From Caenorhabditis remanei (taxonomy: Eukaryota > Nematoda > Chromadorea > Rhabditida > Rhabditidae), in assembly GCF_010183535.1 (NCBI RefSeq), contig NC_071329.1, positions 14,322,001-14,386,000 of the forward strand: DNA of 64,000 nt, read 5' to 3'. Made by a program: the position numbers and the translations under genes. Positions 1 through 11,687 of the stretch are shown piece after piece; position 1 is the stretch's first letter, and every line of letters starts with the position of its first letter. The notes under the pieces were generated by a model, which saw only the letters and a program-made list of their open reading frames with translations, searched no databases and was not told the origin of the DNA.

Positions 1-125
1 TGAATTTCAGGAGCCACTCGAACTTCTTGTATCAAAGTATTCCTTGTCGGACACTTCGAGGCAATATGTCCTTGTTGATCGCATCTGAAACAAACAATAG
101 TTGAATTAATTCTGATGTCTCTATC
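1..125 (-). CDS. Partial retroelement gag with CCHC zinc knuckle
   Basis: On the minus strand an open frame runs off the left edge of the window. It contains a CCHC zinc knuckle (CFRCDQQGHIASKC, encoded near 65-95), the nucleic-acid-binding motif of retrotransposon Gag proteins and some cellular RNA-binding proteins. A stop at about 126-128 closes the frame upstream, so this is either a late exon or a decayed element. No protease or reverse transcriptase part is visible here; it would lie outside the window. The motif is seen directly; the retroelement origin is inferred. Confidence 0.45.
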
Positions 126-128
126 TCA

Positions 129-690
129 GGCGTTTTCGAACAAGTAGTTCACCCGTTAGTGTTTTCTGGGTGTTTTTATCATCTTTTTCTCTTATTTTAT
201 TGTATTTTTTGTGTCTATTAGCTTAGGGTATCTTTCAGATTTATTCTGAAATTCTCGTTGTTTTTGTATCAATTATCACATTGATAATTGATTGATTTTT
301 ACTATAATAAAATAATAATTATCTCGATGTTTGTTAGAAAATACAGCATAAAAATTACCTTCCATCCACTTTAATGTAAAATTGCAACAAAAACGTCCTC
401 ACTTGGATAAGTTTGCAGTATCTTATCTCGACCGGCTTCAAAGTTATGGAATCTCTTCAGAACTGATCACTTTTCAAAAACGATTCATCGAATTACATTT
501 TGTTTGTCTAGTTTTTAAAAAAGTTTTTTCTAATGACATTTTTGGAAGCAAATAGAAGAAATAACATCTAAAGTGATCATTTATTAAGGCTTACAGATAG
601 AAAGTTTCAAAAATAATGTTTAAAAAAGCAATAAGTGAAGAAAGTAAAAAAAAATACAAAGAAACATTGAGCAATGGAAGACTCTGAAAT
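129..690. other. AT-rich spacer, nothing recognised
   Basis: No convincing coding exon, RNA gene or repeat was recognised here. A minus-strand open frame at 591-866 is the shadow and downstream readthrough of the last exon of the neighbouring gene. Confidence 0.4.
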
Positions 691-1498
691 TCATTGCTGA
701 AAGTGCACATCCGAACTGTAATAACGATGCACTGTAGTATGGTAAACTCTTGCGTAGTCCGTAAATCCTGTCCTCGGATATCTGCTGAACAGTCGGAATT
801 CCTTTGTGTAGTACCAGATGGATGTTTCGATGGAGAGGAGGTAGAGATAAACGTGAATATAGACATTGGAAGAGGTCTGAAGTTTGGAATTCCAGTTTTT
901 ACAGGTTGGGGCTATGGTAACTTACACAGTATGGCCACAAGAAGTATCCAGTTAAAGCAAAAAACAGAGTGATCAATATAATAGATTTCCAATGGATTCT
1001 CAGCGGTAGCTTTGGTAAAAGTATAGTTTGATACCAAACCATTCGAATCGCTGCATAAATTGAGAAGATCATGGACATGATTCGTGCGTAATACAGGTTC
1101 TGAAATTCTTTTTTTTTGTCTTTGAAAACCGTATTTATTATCGCTTACCCATTCTGCTTGAACGTGCAGAATATTCAGAATATTACAGATGAAACCACTC
1201 TGAATCATTCCGAACAAAACATTAATGGTTACATGACTATTTTCAAGTACCGGGGTGAGAACACCAACCCACAAAGTATTGATTGTGTTCATTTCCCAAG
1301 GAACTCTTGTTTTCTTTTCAATATATGAATACTGTGTCATTCCGATAAGTGTTATGATTGGAACTGCAGTGATCACAGAGAACACCATAGCTAGCTTTAC
1401 AGGAAACGAGGAAAAACTGAAGGAAGCGAAGAAGGAATCGCTCGATGAGCTCACGCCAGAATTATTGATTTAAAACCCTTTCTCACGAAACATCCCAT
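691..1498 (-). CDS. PGAP2/Frag1-like multi-pass membrane protein
   Basis: Predicted exons on the minus strand are 1498-1455, 1418-1149, 1099-926 and 876-691. The last three join in phase 0. The first intron (36 bases, GTGAGC to CTTCAG) is very short, so an internal Met start is possible. About five hydrophobic helices are visible. The C-terminal part (a WKS segment, then YFLWPYC, then an IETSIWYYTKEF helix) resembles the end of Frag1/DRAM/Sfk1 proteins such as PGAP2, which remodel GPI-anchor lipids in the Golgi. The family call rests on remembered similarity and is tentative; an unrelated nematode membrane protein is the alternative. Reading straight through the 49-base intron 1148-1100 gives a false open frame. 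Confidence 0.42.
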
Positions 1499-1711
1499 AG
1501 GCTGACTGACCTTCTCCGCCCGTTTCGCAGTCTTCTGTATATTCAAGTCTTGCCCAATAATTCCTTGACACTAATCCCCTGCTCACAATTGTGAGATATT
1601 CTCGAAAAAGTTTACTTCATTATTCATAAAGCTTCCTTTAGTGGAAAAAAAAACATAATAAATATACCAATCAGTTAAAAAAAATGCAACACACAATAAA
1701 ATGAAGTGAGA

Positions 1712-1865
1712 TTAATCTGATACGAAGCAAAGTTCTCCACTCTCCTGTTCAGTTATTTTCGTCTTCTGCATCATTTTTCTCATTGAAATCCGGAAGTACT
1801 TGTCAAGACACATGTAGATTAAAGTGTTGAAGCAGGAGTGGTCGTAACCGGGAAAAAGAAAACAT
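1712..1865 (-). pseudogene. C-terminal remnant of a rhodopsin-type GPCR
   Basis: The minus-strand frame ending at the TAA at 1714-1712 encodes a seventh-helix motif, CFNTLIYMCLDKYF, followed by a basic tail. CFNTLIY resembles the NPxxY motif that closes helix 7 in rhodopsin-like receptors. No matching upstream exons could be joined in frame; possible pieces near 1930-2030 contain stops. It is best read as the tail of a decayed receptor gene. Confidence 0.35.
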
Positions 1866-2145
1866 ATACATAAACGATAAATGTCTGATTGTAAAATGAG
1901 AAAGTGGAACCATTTACATCCAAACTATCTAATCAATGTCGATGCAAGTATCTGAAAAATTCATTTGTTCTTACCCTTCTTCTCTACACCAGGTGGGAAA
2001 CAACATCGGAATCAAATTTCAAGTCACCAAATTTGTCTAAAAGTCGGAGGAGACAAAAATAGGGTTAAAGGGTTATCAATAATAAATTAAATTTAACAGA
2101 TCACTGTGAAAGAGAAAAGAAAACTTCAAACAAATAATTTATTTA

Positions 2146-2290
2146 TCACGATGACTCCATCGGTTCCTCATCATCCTCTACTCTCTCATCTCTCGCCTTC
2201 TCCTTATTGAGTCTCCAGATTTGAATATACGATTCGGCGAGGACGATCATCTAGGGCAGCATGTCCTTGCAGATCTTCCAAAACTACGAT
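2146..2290 (-). pseudogene. Possible C-terminal exon remnant with in-frame stop
   Basis: A minus-strand frame ending in TGA at 2148-2146 encodes a short hydrophobic stretch (MIVLAESYIQIW) and a charged, acidic tail ending DDEEPMESS. An in-frame TAG lies just upstream of this stretch. The adjoining 5-prime side is occupied by an inverted-repeat element. It may be the end of a gene broken by that insertion; the family is not recognised. Confidence 0.22.
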
Positions 2291-2716
2291 TGAGTTGCTA
2301 CCCATGTCTGTTGAGCTTCAAACATTCGTAAAATGTGTACTTTTGTAAATAAAAAACTGTATCAAAGTTGATTTCAGATGGTTCAAAAAGGATTGAAAAA
2401 TGATTGTTATGAGTTTTAATATCCTGAGTACCGGATGAATGTGTAATTTCGCTGCGGCTTGTGCCAGACATCGATGCCACAACTACAACATTTGGCAATT
2501 GGAGGTATCCAAAATGAGTTTGAAGAATGAAGAGGTTCTATCAAAGAAATATTGTTACATAAATGTTTTCCACACTTTTCTCAATAGTTTGGCGAATTTC
2601 GATACTGTTTGCTACTAGAAATGCAAGTTTAACAGGTGTCTGAAGCTCAACACTTCAAATACCAGTATCCCCAAACTTTGACGACCCGGGAGACATGGGT
2701 AGCAACTCAATCGTAG
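2284..2716. repeat. Inverted-repeat (MITE-like) element, about 430 bp
   Basis: The ends are inverted copies: CTACGATTGAGTTGCTACCC begins at 2284 and its complement ends at 2716. The interior has no convincing open frame. This is the structure of a small non-autonomous DNA transposon. Confidence 0.6.
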
Positions 2717-3361
2717 TGGCTCAGTGATCAAAAATTGTAGATCAAGACTGTTTTCATTTAAAAAACTATCTTAAACACTAATTATGCAGTCTATTTTTGA
2801 TGCATCTGTCATTTAAATAAAAATATGAAATTTCTCGAATTTTCGTGGTTTTCGAAAGTTTTGCAAAAAATGTTCTTAAACTTGATTTCTCATTCAAATC
2901 GCGTAGTAATGTGATTGATCATGTCTCTGATAAATATGAAATGAGAAAAAAAGTGTTTTCATAAAATAATACCGTCACGTTCGACAGTGTCGCAAATGAA
3001 CTTTTTAGAAGTTGCTGAATAGAATGTAAAGTTTTCAGAACGATTGAAAACAGAAGTTTGCTCATTCCGACATCTCTGAAGCCACAACATCTTATCCTGG
3101 TTGTTTTGGAGAACCCTGAAATCAAAAAGTTATCAATCCAACTTGAAATCGACGATGTACACACTAAGTGTATCTGATGTTTCCAAAATAAAGCAACATT
3201 TTCCAAGAACAATTCCATCAAATACAGGTATGAAACGTAACTTTATTTGTATCTCTTAAGGTTGCGTGGCAAATTCAAAGCGCCAATAACTGAATTTTCA
3301 TTCAAAACAGTAAATCCAAATATAGAATTATGGATCATTCTCATCTGGTACACGACAGAAA
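2717..3361. other. Spacer, nothing recognised
   Basis: AT-rich sequence. A 100-codon minus frame at 2919-3221 lacks splice, composition or family support and is not called. Confidence 0.4.
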
Positions 3362-4863
3362 ATGGAGAGAATCATCAACTTTATATTCTGGTGCTATGAA
3401 GTATTACAACCGACTCCAGGCGGATTCGACGTCTTCTATGCCCTCACTGCGGTACTTGGATTCGGATTGTTTCATGGAGTCGACAATCACTCGAACAAGG
3501 ATCTCACGTACTACGAACAACTCAGCGCAGCGTCCCCCTCCACACTACATGGATACGCAGCTGGAGTTGTTTCGACGATTCTTCCGATTGAGGCGTTGGT
3601 CACCGTCGTTCTCCCGATCAACTACCTGGTGGCCTACCCGGAGCTCTTCCATGAAGACCACCACAACACAGCTTCACGTGGAATTTGTGAGTAATTTTAG
3701 CAGAAAATTGTTTCTTTTTCTCTCCTTTGAATCAAAGCTAGGAAACTTGTTCTGCTATCATACTTTTCTCTGAAATCTCAGTTTTCCGTTCGTTGTAAAA
3801 ATTAGAAACTATGGTCTAGATGTCGCGAAGACCAACACTTTTCATATTTCCAATTTTCCTGATAGTGTTATAGAAACTTCATTTTGGAGTGATCCAAAGT
3901 TTTCCATTCTTCATTTTTCAGTCCTATACTCCATCTTCGCGGGGAAGTGCTTCGGGTGGCGGGCGACGATGCTTCTGATGGCTGCTGGTTTCGGGATTTC
4001 TCCTCTGTTTTCGACACATCACTCTTCGCTCGCGTATGAAGAAGAGTTGATCTACAAAATGGGTTTCGTCATGCTTCTCCAGATTGTTACCTTCTCGTTG
4101 TTTGTCGTGAAAAATGTGAAAGTTGAGCCACGCCACGTCATCGCTTCACTGGAAATCTTCTCGAAGATTCTCGGCAAGAGGATGCAAAACTGGTGGACCA
4201 TCTTCATCTGTCGATTATGGAATCTTCTTGGATGGAGCCACGAGTTGAAGAAATTCAATTTGATGAAGGATGGTCACCGAGGGAAAGTTCTGAAGTTCTT
4301 TCACCTGTTCTCGCAGCTTGATGAGATGAAAAGAGCTCCGGAGAGAGCGTTGGATGTCATCGCCGAGGGAGCACAGTCTGGAGGCACGGTGTCCATCGTT
4401 TCCTGCAAATTCGATGATACCGAAGTGACGTCTAGTGGTGAAGAACTTATCGCCTCTGGAAGTCCTGAATTCAAGCTCTTCCAGTTCTTGAAGAACAAGA
4501 GGCCACGATCGAAAAAGTTGAAGGAGAATTTCGTGAAGCGTCACTTCAGCGAAGGACTTCAACTGTGCAAAGAGAAGGGACAGGTTGCTATCGAAGGTGG
4601 ATACGTCAGATGTAGAGTGTTCAATTGGGATAAGGATACAGTCAAGGCGAGACTTGTAAATATCTCCAGGAACGTCATCCCAAAAAACACGACACATTTG
4701 GTGGAGCTGATAGACAGAGGACTAATCAATGCAACGTAAATTTAAAGTTTTAGAAACCATTATTTAATTATCGTATTTTAGGATTACCGTCAGCGGAAAG
4801 TATAATAGGAACGATCATATTCAATCCCACTTCACATTTATCATTCCGAATCATGCTCGGTAG
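3362..4863 (+). CDS. Unknown multi-pass membrane protein
   Basis: Exons are 3362-3686, 3922-4735 and 4782-4863, giving 406 residues with closing phases. Splice sites are GTGAGT to TTTTTCAG and GTAAAT to ATTTTAG. The N-terminal third has four likely membrane segments: near residues 20-37, one rich in Val and Leu after HGYAAG, one at ATMLLMAAGFGI, and one at MGFVMLLQIVTFSLFVV. The remaining 200 or so residues are hydrophilic and probably cytosolic or lumenal, with Lys-rich stretches and no motif I know. The first and second reading frames overlap at the start; the frame chosen is the one that splices cleanly. I do not recognise the family; it is probably nematode-specific. Neighbours give no functional clue. 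Confidence 0.7.
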
Positions 4864-5539
4864 AAACGAATGGAACGAACGGATCTTCCTACAATGACTT
4901 TCTCTCTTCTTTTTCTTCATTTTGAAACGCTTTGAAGTTTCCCTCCCAGTTTCGTTTTATCCAGCTTTCTCGTTGTTCTTAATTTATTATGTGGAATATT
5001 TTGTTCCAACATCTTAGCTTCTGTTTGTTCTCAAGTTGTCGTTTCTCTGAAAATAGTATATTTTCCCGACGAGATAAATTTTACTCTTTAGAAACTCAAT
5101 ACATCCAGATTCAATACCTAATATTTTGTCGTCGAGATGAAGTCGATCCTTCGAAGTCCGAAACCAGTTGCCTAAATTCCTGAATCCAATCTTCCGATCT
5201 GAAAAACTCGTGATGTCATATTTCCGTTCTGAAAAAATAAAATAATCAGAAAAAGTTATTTGAAAATTATTTTTTCAAGTTTTACAGGCAACATTTCTGC
5301 AAAAAAAACTATGAAAAATCAAAAACAAAGTGAGATTTACTCGATTCAAAACTGCAAATGAAGCTGGTAATCATTGATTTTTCCATGCCGCTTTCTTATC
5401 TGGGCGTTGATCAAAAAAGTTTACAAAAAATGCAAGCCTAAAAAATTTGACAAATACAATCTGAAACGTTGTGAATTCTAACAAAATCAAGAGATTCACT
5501 CATATATATTTTCTTATCAGACTATGTATTTGTATTAGA
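4864..5539. other. Intergenic, nothing recognised
   Basis: 3-prime flank of the preceding gene and AT-rich spacer with no supported feature. Confidence 0.4.
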
Positions 5540-5673
5540 TCGGCACAGTTCTTACAACTGCGCTCCACCGAAATGCCCTTGAAAAATGCATTTTCTTCGG
5601 TTTCGGTAGAGCGCGGTTGTTTTTTTTACTATTTTCTTCAATTTCGGTAGAGCGCGGTTGTGTCGTGCTAATA
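5540..5673. repeat. Fold-back repeat R2, copy 1
   Basis: It begins with CGGCACAGTTCTTACAACTG and carries the partner sequence CGGTTTCGGTAGAGCGCGG twice, ending GTGTCGTGCTAAT. Related copies occur at 23297, 37590 and 52679. The two halves are inverted relatives, typical of a MITE. Confidence 0.65.
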
Positions 5674-5783
5674 AAATAATTTCGTCACTGGTGAACTTTC
5701 AACCACGAGTTATGAGTCCTCTAACTTCACCTGCCCATTTCCACATTATAAATTGAAGTTGTTTTTCTCAAAAGTGAGACTTA

Positions 5784-6955
5784 ATGATTGATTTCTCGGT
5801 GCCCAATTGGTTAATCAATTACTACCACGTCGTGGGTCTAACCTCTGCTATTTTGAATTCATTCGGTCTGTATTTGTTGATGTTTCAATGTGAAAAACTC
5901 GGGAATTTTCGATACTTTTTGTTAGTTTATCAGGTAATTCCGTCCTGATTTCAGTTGATTTTAGCAGAGACAATTTCAGATAGTATGTTTTCTAACTGAT
6001 ATTCATGTCACATTCCTAATGCAACCCATTCCGTTATACCCTATATTTGCTGGGTTTACTGTAGGTATATTTGGAGAGTGGTACAATATTCCTGCTCACT
6101 ATTCGATGGTGACTCTGAAACTCTGACATTATTTTTCTAAATTTCAGTCTGTTAAGTTTCAGATAACTGTCATGCTCCTTATTGTAACTCAATTAGAATT
6201 CCTTGTTATTTGCTTTGAGAAGAAGCATCAGGCTATCTCTGCGAGCTTGGACACTTTTAGGATCAATAAGTCACTCGAGTTTTTCGGTTATTTTTTAAGT
6301 GTTTTCTGTAATTTTGTGATGTGTATATGGTTTCATTTGGAGCGTCTGACGAAGGAGGATCAATGGAATTTGATAAGAACGGTAAGATTGACGAAAATTT
6401 CCGGAAAAATAATCAATTACAGAATCATAAGGAGTATCTTGAAAGTTTTCAAATAATATCTCATTTTGAAATTTACGTCAAAACATCGAGTTTCATCATG
6501 CTAATGATATTTACTTTATGTGGAGGAGTTGTTGTTGTTTTCTTATTTTTTATTTGTATAATTCACATTCTCCGGATGATGGCTCTTCTGAAAACCAAAA
6601 TATCCTCTGTTAACTACCAAAAACACAAAGAAGCAGTTCAAAGTCTAATGGTGCAACTCGCCACGGCGACATTTTGTCTGACGCCTCCATGCTTTCTCAT
6701 GGTTTTCATTATGTTAGAATTAGAAAATGGACAGCTGTTAACAGAAATGTGCATTATGTGGTTCTCATTGCATTCCTCGTGGAACATGATCTCTTTGTTC
6801 TTATTTTTCCCTCCATACCGAAATTTCATTTTCAAAAAACGATTTATGTGAGGGTATTCCAGGAAAGTGAAAAATTAAAGGTGATTTTTTTCAGAAATCG
6901 GTCATTTGTGAGGGGAAGGGTATCAACGAATTCGATGAATCCGGTGATGCATTAG
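5784..6955 (+). CDS. sri-type chemoreceptor, copy 1
   Basis: Exons are 5784-5933, 5980-6108, 6163-6381, 6423-6847 and 6895-6955, giving 327 residues. The first three introns are phase 0, as in the three following paralogues. It is a seven-helix nematode receptor of the serpentine class I (sri) type, expected in the membrane of chemosensory neurons. Supporting marks are the N-terminal PNWLINYYH, MQPIPLYPIFAGFTVG after helix 2, CFEKKHQAI at the end of helix 3, and PPYRNFIFK after helix 7. The last small exon supplies a basic, Ser-rich tail similar to that of copy 4; without splicing the frame stops at 6851. Ligand unknown. Confidence 0.82.
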
Positions 6956-7698
6956 AATTTCAAGATTGGTCAGTAGAGCACACTTGTCCTGTTGGTTGAT
7001 ACCATACTTGTCAACTGGGCCAAAACGGGCCGGCGCGTAACTCACTTCAAGTTGAGTTTTATGATTAAAAAGAATACCAAAATGTAGAACTCAGGTGGAT
7101 CTATATCTGTGACATACTATGGCCCGGATGGCTACAGAGTGGTCCAGAATTACCCGCACAAATGTAATCAAATCTAACTACTGTACCACTAGAGCGAAAT
7201 GAATGAAATTTGGCAAAAAAATTATTTCAACCCTTAAAATAGACAAACTAAATTATTTTGACGATTGGGTTTCAATGAAAGCAGTACTCCCGGAAAGTTA
7301 CTCGAACAATTCGAAAAACAGCGCCATCTCAAACTTTTGTGCGGGTAATTACAGACCAACCTGGAGTAGTTCATGTATCGCATGCCGGCATAAAGAGCCG
7401 AAAAACCCGAAGTGACCAAAAATTCAGCTTGGACATTACCAAAACGTAATCTGGCCTGTAGTAGGTCACAAACATAGAACCTGTCCTAAATTACCCGGAA
7501 CCTGTCCTAAATTTTGCCTATAAACCACATTAATGCTTACCCGCCTGCTTCCGAAGTTGCATTGCAGCTCGCAGCGTCCAATTTCTATTAAGATTAACAA
7601 AATACTCTCAGTTTCACCTGCCATTCTACCGTCACATTTTCCCACACAACTCTCGAGTCATAGTTTGATTCTTTTTGATATTTTAGGCATAGCTCCTG
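6956..7698. other. Intergenic between sri copies 1 and 2
   Basis: No gene found. A short direct repeat, AACCTGTCCTAAATT, occurs at about 7479 and 7498. The sequence near 7010-7040 shares GGGCC-type words with repeat family R4 but is not clearly a copy. Confidence 0.35.
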
Positions 7699-8990
7699 AT
7701 GCTTATTATCGATTTTTCTACACCTCAATGGCTCATAAACTATTATCATATAATTGGTACTATCTCTCTGTTTTTTAATTCATTCGGATTATACATGCTT
7801 ATGTTTCAAAATAACAAATTAGACAAGATCCGGTACTTCATGATGGCGTATCAGGTTTATAATTAGAACAAAAAAACTTGCAGAAGGAAGAATTTTGATT
7901 TCAGATTGCATGTTTTTGTACGGATGTTCACTTGACATTGTTGATGCAACCAGTGCCTCTTTACCCTTTTTTCGGCGGGTTTATAGTTGGAATTCTTGCA
8001 GAATGGTTTGATATTTCAACTCATGTCTCGATGGTAATTACCCTAAACTCAAATATGTTTTAATCGGAGAATCTTTAGCTTTTCATTATATTGCTAGTGG
8101 TTGTTCAACTGGAATTACTAATTTATTGTTTTGAAAGGAAGCACCAAGCTATTGCCAATACATTGAATATCCACGTTCTCCCATATTGGTTCTCACGATT
8201 TTGTTATTTTTTGACTGTTGTTTGCCCCATAGTGGTCACGATCTGGTTTCACACCGTACGTTTGGGTAAAGAAGAGCAGTGGGATTTTATCAAAACGGTA
8301 GAACGCTATCAGATGAATTTTGTGAACTTTTGAAATTGGAATTTACAGAACTATCCTCAGTACCTGGATAACTTCCGAAGTCTATCCCATTTTGATATCT
8401 ATATGAAAACTCCGTCGTTCATTATTTTACTGCTGTTGACTATATGTGGAGGTCTAGTTATCATGACCTTGTTCCTTCTATTCATTATTGATATATTCCG
8501 AATGATGATTCATTTGAAACTTAAAATATCTTCAGTTACATATCGAAAACATAAAGAAGCCATACAGAATTTGATGATACAGTTTGCAACTTCGTCTTTC
8601 TGTGTGGCACCACCATGTTGTCTCGCTATTGTTATAATGCTGGAACTAGATCAGGCTCAACTTTTGACCGAGTTATGTATCTGTTGGTTTGCCACCCATT
8701 CTTCTGTTAATACTATTTCTCTATTGATTTTCTTCCCTCCATATAGAAATTTCATTTTGAAACAGCTGAGAGCGTTGGTTTATCAATCACAAGAGCTTAG
8801 GAATGAGATGATTCTATTTCAGAAGACAAACTATTGGCAGGATGATGCCTCGTGGAAAGTCATCAAACGTAGTGGTACCTTCCACCCTATACCGCCCTCC
8901 AGATCGTTCGGTGTTGAGTTTTGCGGAAGTTTCATGATAATGCAGCATACATCAAATAAATCGGTTTCAAAACAAATATTTAGAACCTGA
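7699..8990 (+). CDS. sri-type chemoreceptor, copy 2
   Basis: Exons are 7699-7854, 7905-8033, 8079-8297 and 8349-8990, giving 381 residues if the last exon is unspliced. It has the same exon phases and motifs as copy 1: STPQWLINYYH, MQPVPLYPFFGGFIVG, CFERKHQAI and PPYRNFILK. The tail is long for an sri protein. A weak intron (GTTTAT at about 8776 to TATTTCAG at about 8822) could shorten it to a more usual length. It is closest to copy 3, being near-identical over the exons and parts of the introns, so the two arose by recent duplication. Confidence 0.8.
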
Positions 8991-9084
8991 TAACCTTTGT
9001 GTTTACATTTCTGTGAATTCTAGATCAGTTTCAGCCTATAATTTTTCCGGGAGCTGCTCAATACAGTTGGTTTCAATAATGTAT

Positions 9085-9287
9085 TGGCAGCGTGGTGTGT
9101 GTGGTAGTAAGTCGGTGAGGCGTGTCAGCGGTCCAAACTTTGACCATGTTTTTTCTCGAACACCAGACCTCGAGGACAAGAACTGAATATATATTTGGAA
9201 TCAGCGTTTTCTCAGCTTCCCAATGATATAGGTCACATCTCTTAACTCCACTATCACTCAGGAGCCTTCCCTCGTTAGTTTTGTTTT
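9085..9287. repeat. Fold-back repeat R1, half copy
   Basis: It contains one arm of the R1 family (GTCCAAACTTTGACC ... GAGCCTTCCCTCG). The matching left arm is missing. Full copies are at 25161, 34150 and 35834. Confidence 0.6.
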
Positions 9288-9509
9288 AGTTTGGTACGGC
9301 CTGTCTAAAGATTCCGTTATAAACAAAATTCGGCAGAAAGCTGAAATGACGGAGATAGCAGTTTTTGAAATTGAACTTCTGTTTTCCGCTATAATTTCTA
9401 TCAAGATTAACATTATATTCTTAGTCAGTTTCACCTGTCATCTTATTGACACATTTTCTCAAACATCGTCATAGCTTGGTTAAAATTGAGATTTTACGGA
9501 TAGTTACTG

Positions 9510-10594
9510 ATGCTTGTAATTGATTTTTTCACACCTCAATGGCTCACAAATTATTATCATATCATTGGCACCATCTCTCTGGTTCTTAATTTATTCGGGT
9601 TATACATGCTTATGTTTCAAAATAATGAACTAGACAAGATCCGGTATTTTATGATGTCGTATCAGGTATTTTTTTAAACTTGCCGAAAGAAGAAACTGAT
9701 TCCAGATTGCATGTTTCTGTACGGATGTTCACTTGACAATGTTAATGCAACCAGTGCCTCTTTATCCTTTGATGGGAGGGTTTACAGTTGGAATTCTTGC
9801 AGAATGGTTTGATATGTCAACTCATGTCTCGATGGTAATTACCCCAATTCAACTCAAATTTTTTTAAATCAGAGAACCTTCAGCTTTTCCTTGTATTACT
9901 AGTGGTAGTTCAACTGGAATTACTAATTTATTGTTTTGAAAGGAAGCACCAAGCAATAGCCAATACATTGAACATCCACGTGCTCCCAAATTGGTTTTTA
10001 CGATTTTATTATTTTTTGAGTGTTGTTTGCCCCATAATCGTTACGACCTGGTTTCACACAGTACGTTCGGGTAAAGAAGAGCAGTGGGATTTTATCAAAA
10101 CGGTAGAGCGCTATCAGATGAATCTGATGTACTTTTAAAATTGGAATTTACAGAACTATCCTCAGTATCATGATAACTTCCGAAGCATATCCCATTTTGA
10201 TTTGTATATGAAAACTCCGTCGTTCATTATTTTGCTGCTGTCTACTATATGTGGAGGTCTAGTTATCATGACCTTGTTCCTTCTATTCATTACTGACATA
10301 TTCCGAATGATGATTCATTTGAAACTTAAAATATCTTCAGTTACGTTTCAAAAGCATAAAGAAGCCATACAGAATTTGATGATACAATTTGCAACTTCGT
10401 CTTTCTGTGTGGCACCGCCATGTTGTTTCGCTATTGTTATAATTCTGGAACTAGATCAGGCTCAACTTTTGACCGAGTTATGTATATGTTGGTTCGCCAC
10501 CCATTCTTCTGTCAATACTATTTCTCTATTGATTTTCTTCTCACCTTATAGAAATTTCATTTTGAAACAATTGAAAGCGTTGGTTTATCAATGA
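9510..10594 (+). CDS. sri-type chemoreceptor, copy 3 (shortened tail)
   Basis: Exons are 9510-9665, 9706-9834, 9884-10102 and 10154-10594, giving 314 residues. All seven helices and the sri motifs (MQPVPLYPLMGGFTVG, CFERKHQAI) are present. Compared with copy 2 the frame stops early at TGA 10592-10594. The homologous tail DNA downstream carries a second in-frame stop (AATGATTAA near 10636-10644) and a third near 10747. The C-terminal tail has therefore been lost, and the gene is either a truncated receptor or an early pseudogene. Confidence 0.72.
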
Positions 10595-11687
10595 CAAGAG
10601 CTTAAGAATGAGATGATTCTATTTCAGAAGACAAATGATTAACAAGCTGACGCCTCGTGGAAAGTCATCAAACGTAGTGGTACTTTCCACCCAATACCAT
10701 CCGCCGGATCGTTCGGTTTTGAGTTTTGTGGAAGTTTCATGATAATGTAACTTACATCAAATAAACTGTTAAAAAATATTTCTAATAGATCCTAATATTT
10801 CTTTTATTATTTTGCATAAACTTTTTGATTTGATGTGTCCGAATCAAACAGTAGGTATAGAGCTTTCGAATGGTTGAAAGATGTAGGTATAGAGCTTTCG
10901 AATGGTTGAAAGAAAGGCTCAACAACAATTTTGGGCCGAGTTATGAAGTTTTGACGCATGTGCGCCACGTGCTCCGAAGCTTCTGATGTTTATCTGTGGG
11001 CTGTCACCTTGTGGCGGCATCTCTGAGTGCCCGATGGCGCAACTGGGGTCACATGTGACGTCCGATTTTATTCAACAATCTGGCATTAAAAATATGAAAA
11101 CACAGATTTCCTTATATCACCTGCTCCAATTTATTCCTGAATTCAACTGAACTTCTGATTTCAATTGTGTCAAAAACCTTATCTTACCCTTTCCCGAACC
11201 GAAATGACTCATGTTTTATTATCATTTCATTAGTTTCATTTCTAATGTTCTATATTTTTATCGTTTGGTTTTCCACGCATTTCCTCCGTTAAGGTTGTTT
11301 TTCCTGAAGAACATTTTGAGGTAAGTGAATTGTTGTAGCAGTAATTGACAGTGAAGATTTCCAGAATACAACGAAGAACAAAGACAATCAGTGGATTTAT
11401 TATTCTAAATTATGGTTCCAGATTGTACGGCACACCGAAAGATAAATAAAGATAAATACAATTATTTCGTCGTCATATGCCTCAGCATCAAAAGACTATA
11501 ACATGAACATGAACACTTTTTCTCTCATAATTTCTCTCTTCGCTCAAACAAAACATTCCCATTTTCCCCTTTCTCAGAAATTCAGTGTAAAAACCCTCTT
11601 AATTATATCCTTGCACTACTCTCCTGATCATAAAACATCTGGCCTTTCAACCACGTGACTCCCTCTTTCTTTTCCATATTCACCAAC
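10595..11687. other. Intergenic with decayed sri tail and short tandem duplication
   Basis: 10595-10760 is the decayed 3-prime tail of sri copy 3. At about 10851-10913 a 34-base unit (GTAGGTATAGAGCTTTCGAA and following bases) is repeated twice. The rest is AT-rich spacer. Confidence 0.5.

Noticed and set aside
912..1454. 180-codon minus open frame
   Set aside because: It reads through a 49-base intron and then follows the wrong frame of the next exon; the spliced model is coherent instead.
2919..3221. 100-codon minus open frame
   Set aside because: AT-rich, no splice partners, no recognisable motif.
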